This document shows positions 25,401 to 37,387 of a stretch of DNA of 64,000 nucleotides, one piece after another. The DNA is taken from positions 45,596,748-45,660,747 of the forward strand of contig NC_083599.1 of the NCBI RefSeq assembly GCF_020882245.1. The letters are read 5' to 3'. This DNA comes from Rhopalosiphum padi. Lineage: Eukaryota; Arthropoda; Insecta; Hemiptera; Aphididae. Each line of letters opens with the position of its first letter. Positions within the stretch are counted from its first letter, which is position 1. Made by a program: the position numbers and the translations under genes. A model generated the notes under the pieces. It was not told where the DNA came from, ran no database searches, and saw only the letters and a program-made list of their open reading frames with translations.

Positions 25401-28400
25401 ATTTCATATTTCCCACTTAAGATAAAACAGTGATAGTATATAATTTTCATATTTTTTGTATTGTTACGTTTTGTAGATTGGTTTATTTTCATTTTGGCAA
25501 ACCCATTTTTTTAATGTAGGCATGCAACAGACTCATAAGTTATAAAGTTTAATTTATACAAGGCACAAATACCGATTAGCAATAAGATATAATTTATTTA
25601 TATTCTAAATAGGAATAGTCTCAATTAGCTGAGTACAATATGATTATTTAATTGTGATTATTTTTTAAGCCTATTCCTCCAATAATATTACCAAATTATC
25701 ATGTTATTGTTTCTGATACTTGCCTTATAATGATAGTAACTATAAAACATTGATCATCTTTATTCTTTGTTACTATGTACTAGAGATCAGAGCGGGTCGT
25801 TTTTTTTCGGCCCGATCCAGCCCAAAACTTTAATTTATAAACTGTCGCCGTCCAGGCCCGAGCCGTATTTTATTTTTTAAGTCTAACTCAACCAGGCCTG
25901 TTTGTAATTTTTGTTTCAAAGTCCAACCCAACCATGCCTGTTTGTTTATAAAAATATACATCAACTTCATTTCATTTCAGTATTGACGTAGTAGACAAAA
26001 ACATTTAATTAAGATAATAAATATATTACAAAGAAAAATATATAAATATATTTTATTAAAATTGAAATATATTTTTAAAGCTGTCAATTTCTTATTTAAC
26101 TTATATAATAATAGAATAGAATTAAAATAATAAACTTATAATAATTATATTTTCTTTTTGTAAAAATCATTTAAAAACAAAAAGGAGTCTATAGTATTAC
26201 CTTTGATTTGTGTTCTTCTTTCTTCAATAACTCTTCCTGATGTGCTGAAATATCTCTCACTTACAGCACTACTAGCAGGGATCGCTAAAATTCTTGATGC
26301 AAGTTTAGCCATTAGAGGAATTAAATTAATTAGTTTTATTTTTTGACGAGCCCGTACCGATGAATAATATTACAATCCCGCCCATAACTAACCCGTAATA
26401 TTTTTAAATTATGGCCTGGCCTAATTAATTCCAAACAAGGGAATATGAGAGGATTTTGATATTAATAGTATAAGACAAGACACTAAATTACGCTGAATAT
26501 ATTATAACATACATTTAAATTTTAAATTCAATGTTTATATAATATATTTTACTTTTCTGATGACCTAGTTGCAATATACATCAGAAGCAATTAAATGAGA
26601 CTGGTTTTGACTTATGTAGTAGGGTGAAGGATTATCATTGTAAGTTTTGTAATTAATCAAAAATATTTATACTTATATGATGAGACTGATAATACAAAAC
26701 AATTATTGTAAGATAAAACTTAGGTCTAGGATATAATGGTGTGCAACACTAAATAATTTATATTTAAAATTATACATTTTTGTGTTAATTATCAATACAA
26801 TATTACAGATTTCAATGCTATATTTTTTTGTCATGCTATAAATTAAAAATTAATTTTAATTGTGTGCAAAAAAAAATTATAATGCTTAAATCATGTTTAC
26901 ATTTTTTATTATTATTTTATTGTTGAGATATCTGTTATTGGTTCTTGTAATAGAATGAAATTTGGTTTCAAAAAAAATCTATAGTTAATTAACTTTTCTT
27001 TTTAACTCTGCCCCTTGTAACTTGTCCTCGTTATTGATGAAGTTAAATTTTTTTCTGTGTAATAGTTTGCTGATTCTGTTTTGAAAATAATACATTAAAA
27101 AAAATGCTATATGTATATTATTTTTTAATATTGTGGTGATCATCAGTTTTTTAATTTATATGAGTAGGTAATAACTAATAATTAGTGAAATTTTAAAATT
27201 AAATACATACATAGGTAAAAGTATTTTTCAGTATTAAAATTTTTTTTTTTTTAATACCATTTTTTAACTCTATGGTTACATTCATCATATATTTTATACA
27301 TTCATATACTTAGGTATTGGATTAGAATAATATTATGTATTTTGTTCTTTTAATATAAATTATATATATTAATTCATATTACTCATAACTCATAAGTAAT
27401 ACACAATCATATAATTTTGGAATTATTAAAAATGGATACATTCATTATTTTTTTTTTTTTTGGAAAAATGTCATTACAATATTTAAATTTACATCTTACA
27501 TTTTGCACAATTAAAAATTAATATATTTGAATAATGGTTAACAATAGTATCTTTGTAGTTTAAACACAGTTTCGTAACTACATGGTTGCATAGGTGTGCA
27601 TTGCACTGGGGCCCGGGGCTTAGAAGATCCAAAAGGGGGCCCTAGAATTTTAATATTTTGTTTAAAATATATTAAAATTGTATATGTTGTTAATAATTTT
27701 AAACTATTTTATAATAAATAATATACTACGATAAAACCATAAAATTTTATATTACGAAGAGTATAAAAATAAATTGTCCATGAAACAGGTAGAAATATTG
27801 TCATTAGAACATATTATATCATTTATCGGCTTATCGTAAATATCTTGATTGATGGTTATACGTTTTGACCGTTTTGTATAATGTTAGTATATTATAGGAA
27901 TTTAATATTATATTATTGTACAGTTTATTGCGGAATCCCATACCAATGATACTACGGTACATTATGTTTGTGATATTACTTGTAAGACGTGAGTTGTGTT
28001 AATTAATAATAATAATATTTTAAAAATTTTTTGTTTTACAATTAATTATTAAAAATATTGTAAGTATAATTATTTAATATAATTATAATTTATAAGTAGT
28101 TTATTTTAGTCATAATATTTACGTATTTATTGCAATAACCGTTTTTGAAATTACCTACAATTATTTCATATTATAATTTAAATATAAATTGTGCGTACAA
28201 AATTATAAATATTTATTGTAGGTATTATATTTTAGACTAAAAATGTTGAGCAGTACTAGTGGGGCAGCTAAAAAACGAAAACAAAAAGAAATTGCGGATC
28301 AAATGCTAAACTTCCTAAAATTACAAATTTTTTAGTTGCGCAAAATATAAATAACCCGTGTAAAAATTCTGAAAATACTACAAATGAAACTACAATTACT

Positions 28401-31291
28401 TGTGTGAAAGAAGTAGAAATAGATATACCCTTAACATCTGATTCTCAGTCGTATATTTTAGAAAATACTGATTTAGGTAATTTTCAAGATACAATATTAA
28501 CTGATGATTTGAAAAAAAAATATAATATTTTCTCAATCATGTAGACCTATGGGTCCTTTTCCTCGAGATCCACTACAAAATAACAGACAATTTTCTAAAA
28601 ATTATTATTAAAGACAAACCAAACATGGCTGTATTGAACGTTTTTGGCTTTGTTACTCGTTAAAATTAGATGCTGTTTATTGTGAACCTTGTTGGCTTTT
28701 TTCGAACATAAAACAAGATCAGTGGTGTAATCAAGGTATTCGTGATTGGCAACATTTGACACAAAAAATTACAATGCATGAAAATTCAAACTCACATTTA
28801 ACATCTTGCTTTGAATACGAGCAATGGAAACAAAATAAAACTATCGATAAAAATACAGAAGCACAACATAGATATGAATCAAACTTTTGGGCCCAAATTT
28901 TAGAAAGACTTTTTAATATAACTCTAGCTTTATTCAAAAATTCATTAGCATTTCGAGGACATTGTGAGGCTTTAATTGAAACATACAATGGAAATTTTTT
29001 GAATTATATATATTATAATACATAATATAATTATACATTTTTTATATATATATACGTGTAATTGTCTAATTTTATTCATATAACAATTTTTAGGTGCCAT
29101 AAAATAATATTGCACATGGGCTAGAATTTTATAATTACGCCACTGTTTAAACATAAATGATATTTTTTAATAAATATTTACTATTGCTAGTAATGTAAAT
29201 ACCATTATTAAAATAACTGTATTTACATAAATTATTTTTGATTCTTGTTTCCTCACTAACCTACAGCGTGTTGTCAATTGCCATGATTATTTTATAATCC
29301 AATTTACTTATATTATCTATATGTCTCAGAACATCCTCCCTTTATATTTTATTATAGTATAATATTATTATATACACTTGTATGTATTTTAAATTATAGT
29401 TTATATTCTCTTCTGTATTATCTAGGGTTTGATATAATAATATTACTTTTTTTTAATATGTATTGTGACGCCTTTGGTGTACATAATATACTATACTAAT
29501 TTCTATTTGATCATTTAAACCAGTTTAGATTTATACCTGTAGTTTAGATCTTTTATATAAATGTTATTTAAGGATTTCAATTCGATCTTAAACGTTATAC
29601 TTTTAATGATCTATTAATTACTTTGCTTGGTCCTGTAAATATAATGATATTATAATTAATTTTTCTTGCCCAATTGGATTGTTTTAAAAATTATGTTTAA
29701 ATATATTAAAATATCAAATTTGTCCTCAGTAATTTTGCTGGGTATATGTATATTTATAATTTCTTTAATAACAACTTACTACTTTTTTTTAGTCATCTAA
29801 ATATTTGTGTTGTGTTAAATATCTGAAACAAATGTATAATAAAAATAAAAATATGGAGGTTAACAATATAGACAAAATATACTCGTATGACTAATTGTGT
29901 TTTGTTAAAAGAAAATTTTTACTATTTGAATCAGGTTTTACAAAAAAAAACAGTAGTTTAATATTTTTTCATTATGTTGTATGGTTGTAACTAAAAAACA
30001 TTTTCTATTTTTGGTACAGTGTATCAATGATAGATTTATAATAAACAGGGAAGTTTGATATTAATAATATTAAACTCTTGTTACTGTTTTACTCTGTTAT
30101 ACCTAATATAATTTAATGTTTATTGATATAAAATGTTTATATAACATATTTTATTTTACTGTTAACTTAGTAGCAATATATGGAGTGGACGACGAAACAA
30201 GACTAATTTCGGTACACATATATGTAGTAGGCCGAAAGCTTATTAATATACATTTTGTTAATTTCTCAAAAATAGTTATATCTATAAGGTGGGATTCCGT
30301 GGTATTACAGAACAAACTAAAAATGATACATGATGCATTTGTGTTATAATATATGTTTAATATTCATTAATTTAAAATAAATACTGTAAAAATATGTAAT
30401 TATCCATTTTTTTGTTTTTGAAATTTTAAAAATTAGTCTGCCAAGTCATTTCCTCTATGTATGAAACGGCTGCATGTAGTTTTGAGGAGTGAACATCATT
30501 TGAAACATCAAGCTCGCCAACAGTATGGCTTATTTTTAAAAGGAGCAGGATTACCGCTTGAACAAGCTTTGATATTATGGAGATCAGAATTTACTAAGAA
30601 AATGGATGCAGATAAAGTAAAGATGACTTGATTTGTATTTATTATTAATGTTAATTAATGTTTTTATGATTTTTTCAATTTAGTTTGATAAACAATATAG
30701 TTATAATATAAGACATAATTATGGCAAAGAAGGAAAAAAAGTAAACTACACACCTTACAGTTGTATGAAAATAATTATGGGCGCAGTGGGTTTGGATGAA
30801 TATCACGGTTGCCCATACAAACATACCAATAGTCAAGCTTTAAAACAATTACTTGAGACTTCTAATATTTCAACTCAAAGTATGAGTATTTTTAGTAATA
30901 ATATAACTGTAAATTAAAAAAGATTATTAACTAATATTAACATTTTTGTTTTAAGGTGTTCAAGAAATTTTAAATCTGTCTCAAAATGGACATTATCAAA
31001 TCGCTTGTACAAAATATTTTGAGGCACATAATGGGGTATCGCCTTCTTGCACAGCTATTAACCATCCAAACCAATTCTTTGAAGAAAGTCAAAAATTAAA
31101 AGGAATTAACAATGGATTTTACAATAATTGTAAGTTTTTTAATTTATTTAAATACATTTCAAGTTAATTCTAATATACATACTGTTATGTTAACAGCTCG
31201 TTTAAATGATTCATCAATGATAGATGATATTGACAATACAGAATTTGATCAAACAATAGTCGATTTTGTTGATAAAATGGATTATGATTAA
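22405..31291 (+). CDS. Prim2: DNA primase large subunit (PRIM2/PriL)
   Basis: Complete gene of nine coding exons: 22405-22549, 22650-22765, 23518-23736, 24845-25063, 25188-25328, 30437-30616, 30684-30879, 30956-31129, 31197-31291. The total is 1485 nt, 494 residues, close to the usual ~500, and all phases close with GT..AG borders. The product is the regulatory subunit of primase in the DNA polymerase alpha complex and helps start and hand off RNA-DNA primers. The N-terminal half has SHFILRLIYCKSDELRKWF (about 105-125), typical of the family. The C-terminal domain carries the four 4Fe-4S ligands at Cys288 (FPLCM), Cys367 (YSCMK), Cys383 (HGCPY) and Cys423 (QIACTKYFE), followed by NHPNQFFEES. 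These positions agree with human PRIM2 to within one residue. The 5.1 kb intron 5 is packed with hAT relics. AATAAA at 31475 suits its 3' end. Confidence 0.96.
22847..23338. repeat. piggyBac-type MITE in PRIM2 intron 2
   Basis: Both ends abut TTAA (22843-22846 and 23339-23342), the target of piggyBac transposases. The terminal repeats are GGGGCCTCGCTAC at the left and, on the complement of the right end, GGGACCTCACTAC. The 492 bp between hold no ORF, so the element depends on a transposase elsewhere. Confidence 0.75.
23793..24318 (+). mobile_element. Tigger/pogo-like element remnant
   Basis: It starts TACAGTAAAACTTCTGTTAACGG, which is the terminal sequence style of Tigger/pogo elements with a TA target. 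At 24122-24316 there is a 64-residue open segment (KDSSDMKSFITRDND, then VNQTKQLALFTLQK) that resembles the acidic C-terminal tail of Tigger transposases. The DNA-binding and catalytic parts are absent and I did not find the right terminal repeat. It lies in PRIM2 intron 3. Confidence 0.5.
24478..24636 (+). mobile_element. LINE (jockey-like) reverse transcriptase C-terminal fragment
   Basis: One frame reads KTVTEEAVDFYKRFHNRLQ, then THQNLLIKSL and IPGNPRRRLKRNWCRDLL before the stop TAA. This is the C-terminal end of jockey-type ORF2 proteins in insects. About 50 codons survive, with no 5' part, as expected for a 5'-truncated LINE. It lies in PRIM2 intron 3, just downstream of the Tigger-like relic. 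Confidence 0.6.
26155..26335 (-). pseudogene. hAT transposase C-terminal dimerisation domain, fragment
   Basis: On the minus strand, one open frame gives LIPLMAKLASRILAIPASS, then AVSERYFSTSGRVIEERR and a final DSFLFLNDFYKKK. This is the hAT dimerisation motif (IPASSAxSERxFSxxGRxxxxRR). Related GC-rich ends occur at about 25790 (AGAGCGGGTCG, GGCCCGATCC) and 26340-26420 (ACGAGCCCG, GGCCTGGCC), suggesting a roughly 0.65 kb deletion derivative. No transposase core remains. It is in PRIM2 intron 5. Confidence 0.75.
27567..29145 (+). mobile_element. hAT element with intact 8 bp target duplication
   Basis: A 1579 bp insertion is flanked by TTTAAACA at 27559-27566 and again at 29146-29153, a perfect 8 bp target duplication typical of hAT elements. 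The ends are CAGTTTCGTAACTA at the left and CAGTGGCGTAATTA on the complement of the right end; both copies also share GTGCA motifs further in. Inside is the 5' half of a TTF-domain transposase gene. The element sits within PRIM2 intron 5 on the sense strand of that gene. Confidence 0.88.
28243..29010 (+). pseudogene. TTF-type zinc finger hAT transposase, truncated and frameshifted
   Basis: The reading starts at 28243 (MLSSTSGAAKKRKQKE) and shifts frame near 28310 and again near 28530. It then runs in one frame through RPMGPFPRDPLQNNRQFS, a TAA at about 28609, CIERFWLCYSLKLDAVYC, EPCWLFSN, and 28756-28985 ending with NSLAFRGHCEALIETYNGNF. This order, TTF zinc finger (LCYS, YCxPCWLF) followed by the start of the DUF4371 region (AFRGHxE, NGNFL), belongs to ZMYM1-like hAT transposases. 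It stops exactly where the element's 3' terminal region begins, so the catalytic and dimerisation parts were lost by internal deletion. Confidence 0.82.
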
Positions 31292-31474
31292 CATGTAAAA
31301 CAAAAAATGTAATTAACATTTGTACAATAATATAATAATTTTTTTATCATTACTATTTTAATTTTAAGTATTACTATTAATGAGTCATTTATTGAATTGT
31401 AATAATTTTTTTTTTTTTTTACTTAACATTAGCAATTATAAATAAGTATTTGTACAACATATCGTTTTACATTT

Positions 31475-31480
31475 AATAAA
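31475..31480 (+). terminator. Polyadenylation signal of PRIM2
   Basis: AATAAA about 185 bp past the PRIM2 stop codon. It is the first canonical hexamer downstream; actual cleavage cannot be seen from sequence. Confidence 0.5.
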
Positions 31481-32367
31481 AAATTTTATCTGATAGATTA
31501 CTAGCCAGTTAAAATAATTTATATATGTAACATAAATACTACTAATATGGCTTATTGTGTGCAATTAAATCTATTAGATCTTAATATTTAAAAATAATGA
31601 ATGATATTTTACAAATTTTGAAAAACTTATAGAAAGTAGCAGTGCATTTTATTATATAAAATGTTTAATTATGTAAGGTAGCTTAAAATGAAAAAGCTCA
31701 AAAGTATAGTAAATATAAAAGGTTTAGGTTATTGTTATAATAGGGAACAAATTTTTTTTTTTAATTTATCAGTAAATATAATGAATTGAACTAGTATGTC
31801 TATTTCTTTAGTTAATTTAAACATAATATATTGACAAGTATAAAAAAGTTATAAAAATTTCTTAACAATAAAAAAAACAATAGAACAATTTTAATTTTAA
31901 CAAAGTGTTAACATTTTAAAAGGTATTTAAATGGATTGTGTAATAAGTATTAAAAATATTTTCAGGATACAAATGTAATTTTTCTATTTATTTAACAAAA
32001 TTCAACTTAACTATAATTAATAATTTTATACAGTGGTGCAACAGACAATATGCAGGGGTATCTAAAATTGCCAATCGTTCTATATTTATTTAATTTGTTC
32101 CAAGTTTAACAACGCTTTGAAATTAGAGTAAAAGATTAATTATAAAGTCAATATAATTTGTTAGTTAAAACATTTTCATTAAGTCATGGTAAGTATAATA
32201 ATTATGTATAAAAAAATTATTCTAAATTCTGCAATTTGAAAGTTGGCAACCCTAGGGCCACTGCCAAAGCCTCAGCATTCTATGGCTGGAACTGAGGAGA
32301 GTATATCCCAAAGATTATTTATGAGTACACCACTGGTTTTATAAATACTTAATCTTAATTATTATAA
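31481..32367. other. Tail-to-tail spacer between PRIM2 and the ZMYM1-like ORF
   Basis: AT-rich. A hAT-like terminal motif CAGTGGTGCAACAGAC lies at 32034. It may be the 3' end of the element that delivered the neighbouring transposase-like ORF, but no matching partner was found on the other side. Nothing else is recognisable. Confidence 0.4.
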
Positions 32368-34095
32368 TTATTCACTTTCATAGCCTGCAGCATAGTCTTC
32401 AATAACAGGATCAAAGTCCAATGATGTAAAAAATTTCCACTCCATATTTATGAGTAATAATGATTTATAGATTTCTTCGTTCCTTATTGATCCCATGGAA
32501 GTTTTAACTTTTTTCAATACTGAAAAAGATTGTTGAGTAGGACAATTGGTAGCTGGAATGCATAGTACCATTTTTATTACTTTTAAAAGTTGTGAAAAAT
32601 GTTCCTTAAATCCGTTTCGTCTTATAAAAGTACTAACTCCCTTAATAGAAGAAGGATAATCATTATTTCTTGATAAATGTCTTACGAAAAGTTGTCTTAA
32701 GTCCATGCATTCGGCATCAATGTGGAATGTTAGTTCATCGTACATTTGTAGTAGATTTTCAAGATTCTGAATTAATTCAGTGTTTGTTATTTCTGGCATT
32801 TTATTCAAAAAATTAAATTTCAACGCTAAATCTTCATAAATAATTTTTCTATAATGAAATTCAGATTGTATTTTATCTATTATTGAAAAGTAAGTGTTGA
32901 TTTTAAATTTATCAGCATCATATACATAATTAACAGGAAATCTCATTTGTGGTTCTTCTATATAATTCTGATTATTGAAATGTAGAATATTAGATTTTTG
33001 AAATGCACGAGTCTTATAATTCAGAAACTTTTCATCGGTTCGAAAATCATTTAAATGGTTTACTAATAATTGATAAACCTCTAAAATCTCATAGAAATCA
33101 ATTTCAGTAGACACATGAAAATGTAACCTATCTTCATATCTTGAAAACTGTTCCGTAATTTCTTCCCAAAACATTGTTAAGATACATGTTTCCAATCGTT
33201 TAACCTTCACCAAAAGTACATAAGCTTGGATACGAACTTTTTCAGGAAAAGACATGTTTTCAGAAATTTGAAACAATGCATTTACAATTGTTGACCAATT
33301 TCCATTAAGATATCGACTCACTCTTTGTTTTGTTAAATTTTGAATATCACACAGATTTGTCAACAAAAATTGTATTTGATCCCACTGATATTTAAAAGTC
33401 AATAAAAAGTTAAATAGTTCATCAATTGTTGTAATAAATGTATTGCCTTCATAGATAGTAGATACTGCCTTACTCATAACTGATCTTAAAGAATCCGATG
33501 AACATGGTATAATTTTAGCAAATTTGTTAATTGCTTTTAGACTAGACTTTAAATCAGAAATTTGTGTTGGTAAGTTACTATCAACATCATATGATAATCC
33601 CATAAAACCTTTTTGGTTCAGATTATATTTGTCAAGTACCATATGGAGTATATCCATTATCTGTGAAGTATTATCTGCTCTTTTATTTATAGTTTCCAGA
33701 AAACGTTTTACTGGTATACCATAATCATCAACATACCGAATAAAAATTGCTGATTCATCAATGTCTGGCAAAGAATCAATAGATAGTGAAAAAATATCTG
33801 CATGCATAATAAGTTCTATTCCAATTTGAGTCTTAATTTCTTTTGCTATTAAAATAATTAATTTCTCATATCGTCTAAATGAAAGTTTAGGTGTAGCCAT
33901 AAATTGACCTAGACGACAATAGTCAATTTGTACTGGAGATGATCTATGTGAACCAACAATATACTTAATTGTAAGAGCATCATTAGGGAAATTATCAGGT
34001 GGCCCGGACTTTAAAATTTCAAGCACACCACTAAAAACATTAAACAAATATTTTCGTTTTGAATTGTTCCTTTTTCTTTTCCTTCTTTGATCCAT
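32368..34095 (-). CDS. ZMYM1-like hAT transposase-derived protein, catalytically degenerate
   Basis: Intronless ORF of 575 codons from the first ATG (the frame is open 7 codons further upstream without an ATG). The N-terminus is strongly basic (DQRRKRKRNNSKRKY), as for a nuclear localisation signal. SIDSLPDIDESAIFIRYV (about 105-122) matches the first block of the DUF4371/hAT core and keeps its Asp. Later blocks are recognisable but altered: GLSYDVDSNL replaces the family GQSYDGAxNM, PCSSDSL replaces HCxAHxLNL, and the family SDTRW is not kept. LETCILTMFWEEI (about 308) and a dimerisation region VLCIPATNCPTQQSFSVLKKVKT near residue 525 follow. There is no TTF zinc finger. An open frame this long in such AT-rich DNA, with lost catalytic motifs, suggests a domesticated protein; a recently inserted degenerate copy is the alternative. 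Confidence 0.75.
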   Translation of the reverse strand: MDQRRKRKRNNSKRKYLFNVFSGVLEILKSGPPDNFPNDALTIKYIVGSHRSSPVQIDYCRLGQFMATPKLSFRRYEKLIILIAKEIKTQIGIELIMHADIFSLSIDSLPDIDESAIFIRYVDDYGIPVKRFLETINKRADNTSQIMDILHMVLDKYNLNQKGFMGLSYDVDSNLPTQISDLKSSLKAINKFAKIIPCSSDSLRSVMSKAVSTIYEGNTFITTIDELFNFLLTFKYQWDQIQFLLTNLCDIQNLTKQRVSRYLNGNWSTIVNALFQISENMSFPEKVRIQAYVLLVKVKRLETCILTMFWEEITEQFSRYEDRLHFHVSTEIDFYEILEVYQLLVNHLNDFRTDEKFLNYKTRAFQKSNILHFNNQNYIEEPQMRFPVNYVYDADKFKINTYFSIIDKIQSEFHYRKIIYEDLALKFNFLNKMPEITNTELIQNLENLLQMYDELTFHIDAECMDLRQLFVRHLSRNNDYPSSIKGVSTFIRRNGFKEHFSQLLKVIKMVLCIPATNCPTQQSFSVLKKVKTSMGSIRNEEIYKSLLLINMEWKFFTSLDFDPVIEDYAAGYESE

Positions 34096-36012
34096 TGCTG
34101 GTAATTTTTCAGACAAATTTTTTAATTTTCCAACAATATATTTTTATTGGTTTTCTTAACCAATTACTATTGGTTAGTTCTAAAAAAAATAAAAAAAAAT
34201 ATATAATATTTAGTATTGTTGAAGAAATTAAAATTAAATCACTTAATAATTTGTATTGAAAATTCATAATATCTAAACAAACAATTTTTATACAACACAT
34301 TCAAATTAGCTAATTAAATGATTTTTAATACATTTTTACCTAGAATGTATCAAAAAGTTTTTTTAAAAATTTTTATCATTATTTAGAATTTAGACTTAAA
34401 TACCTAGGGAAATAAAAAAAAAAATGAAACGAAATACCAACATTTAAAAAGAAAAAATAATATTATTTGAAAATTGTGGTATTATACTTGCAGGACACAG
34501 TTTAAAACCCCTATGGGCAGATAATAGATATAATATCTCTGATTTGATCTGATCATGGCTTTTCAACAAATAAATTGCCATTTAATTAAAGTGATTAGTA
34601 CATAATAGTGTTAAAATATGGGTTTATCAAAACAATACAGTGTAAAATATTATATTTGTCATTATACCCATATATTAGGTATAATAACAAATTTAATTGT
34701 CCAATTTATAATTAATAATTTTCTAAACATGATAATCTACAACATAAGCTGAAATAAGGAGTATGCAAATATAAATAATTTGCTAAATATTTCAAATATA
34801 CATTATATAGGTTAAGATTTTGAAATTGAATAACTAATATAATCTATAGGTTCTATGCAAATAAGACTATATTATATATTATATATATATATTTAATAAA
34901 CCTTTATCATCTAAAGCTCAAGCAAATTTGTAACATTTAAGTATTATAAGTTATGTACTTGTGTATAATTAATAACTAATAAACAATTATTTTGTTTTAT
35001 ACAAGTACAGTTAATATTAATAAGAATAATAAGCAGAAGGTAAGTATCATTATTCATTAATTTATATTCCATTTTCCATTAAAATATTACCAATATTAGT
35101 TAGTTACATAGTAAACACAGGTAATTAAAGCATAACTATACAATATTTGAAACCAATTTATTAAATAAAATTATGTTTGAATTCATAAAAAAATGTTACT
35201 TTTCACAATTAATGTTCTTAAAGAGTATCTACATTTTTGTCAAGCTTTTAAGTTGCGCAGATGAAAAATGTTTTCATGGGTTTAATCTTTAATTTACGGT
35301 TAAAAGAAAATCTAAGAAATTGTTAACATTCAAATAAAAAAAAATATAAGCAGTTATCTATATTATGATGAAAAATATTAAAAAAATTCGGAAGCTATGA
35401 AGCACTATATTGGTATATAATAAACCAGGCGCGGATCTAGAATATATTAACGGGGTGGGGTGGGGGGAGGGGGCATGCCCTTCCTTAGATACGAGCCTGT
35501 AATATATGTATATTATATGAATGTGCAAAACCAAGAAGGTTCAGTCTTCATAATAATAATAACTAACAGTTTTAATTAAATAAAAAATGTAAACAAATTT
35601 TATTTTCAGTTAAAGAATGAAGAAGAATGAAGTGTTTTTAGTCTGTTATCATATTTTAGAGCCGGAATCATCAACTTCAATATTATATTTCTTAGTAGAA
35701 AAGTGAATAAAGTTAGATCAAAAATTGAAAATTCCAAAATTCTTTTTTTTAATTTTTAGGAAAAATAAAGAACGGGAACCTAAACAGATTTTCGACAAAA
35801 TTAATTTCTTCATTTTGTTATAATTCAATATTCTAACTACAGAAACTTGAAATTTTTTCTCAAGTTTATTTGTTATAATTTTCTAAGTATTTTGTCTCTT
35901 CTTGAGAAATTCATAAACAATTGAAATTTTTAATTTTACTACAAGATCCCGTATAAATTGTTTTTATATACGTATAAAAATATTAAAAATACATAAGAAA
36001 TGCATATTTTTA
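34096..36012. other. AT-rich region with old repeat relics
   Basis: No gene. A hAT-like start, CAGGCGCGGATCTAG, followed by a G-rich tract, is at 35428-35475. From about 35690 to 35960 there are phrases similar to the ~830 bp repeat family (AACGGGAACCT, TTTTCGACAAAATTAAT), probably a very old copy. Confidence 0.4.
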
Positions 36013-36858
36013 GATTCTGAACGGAGTGATGAATGTATTGATTTTACAATGATGTTTGTTTTTTTTTTTTTTTTTCGTCTGTCATCACTTTTTGGAGTAG
36101 TAATAATGCTTCGATTTTTGACTTCAGCAGCTCTTTGAAAAGGAAAATTCATCTAGTTGATAGGAACTTTGGGGGGTCAAAAATTAAAAATTTCCAATAG
36201 TTTTCAAAAGCGTCGGGAAAAACCCTGAAAAAATTACGGAAAAACGGGAATTTTTAGGCATAACCACTTTTTGACAAAATCGATTTTTTGATTTTGCTGT
36301 AACTAAAAAACGAATCATAGAATAATGAATGAAAATATATGAATATATTGACATTTTCAAAATATTTAGAATTTTTTTAAGCTACTTATAGACAATTGAA
36401 GTTTTTGACTTTTTTAAGTTTTTTTCTTAAAATGCCAATAAAATAAATTTGGCTATCCAAAAAATCTTTAAAATTTAATACAAGGTTTATTATAAGTTGT
36501 ACTTATCGTAGTAAAAAAAAAATCAAAAATCGTTAGTCACAATTTTTGTTTATAATCATTTAAAGTTCAAATGTTTACAAAATATATTAAAATCACAAAA
36601 ATTTGCAAATTCATAAAATTTTTGTGATTTATACTTAAGGTTCAAAAATCTAATACAAGGTTTTCCATAAGTTTTCCTTTAAGTGTTTGAAAAAAAAAAT
36701 TTCAGCGTCAATATAGAAAACATTTTATGAGCGTATGAAATTTTATTTTTTACGAAATCACGTAAAATAACGATATATTACAATTTAAATATAAGTAATA
36801 ATAATATAATATATCCAACTAATTATCATTGACTGACAAATCATCTCCGTTCAGAATC
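36013..36858 (+). repeat. GATTCTGAACGGAG repeat family, copy A
   Basis: An 846 bp copy bounded by GATTCTGAACGGAGTGATGA on the left and, on the complement of the right end, GATTCTGAACGGAGATGATT. Internal landmarks shared with the other copies, in order, are TGTCATCACTTTTTGG, AGCGTCGGGAAAAACCCTG, GACAAAATCGATTTTTTG, AAAATCGTTAGTCACAATTT, and TTACGAAATCACGTAAAATA. There is no ORF of note. A further ~110 bp, to about 36967, is also shared with copies B and D, so the true unit may be longer than the inverted ends suggest. Confidence 0.8.
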
Positions 36859-37387
36859 GTTTTTCGTATTCAATGATACCCGTCATTGCATTTAAATTTA
36901 ACACATCCACACGACCAGTGACCTACTCTCCATCTCTACTATACCTACACCGGAGCGATACCCACTTTTTTCATATTGAAAAGGAGCAAATTTTTAGTTG
37001 TACAAATGTATTCTTTAGTCACACTTATAATATAGGTACATTTATATTCTACAAAACATTCTGGTATATTTGTAGGTACTATCTTTTATGGCTTATCATA
37101 ATTATTATTTCTTATCGTCTGTTTATATATTATGTCTATATTTCATATCATTTTCCAGTTTTACATTCGTATTTGTATTTGAGTTTCAACTGTAAATTGT
37201 TTTCAAGAATTTTGTAATAAAAATGAAGTTTGTCTGTTAGTTTATGTTTTGATTGTTTCCATTTCAAAATTATTCAGTGTTGTCCTCCTTACGGTGTCTA
37301 GTAGTGACATTATATCGCTCTGTTATTTAACGGGTGGAGAGTAGGTCACTATAATGGATGTCATTAAATTTGAATGCGAAAAATGAT

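Noticed and set aside
36873..37217. 114-codon open frame (plus strand).
   Set aside because: It lies across the shared flank of repeat copy A and the palindrome centre; its composition is low-complexity aromatic and it has no family signature.
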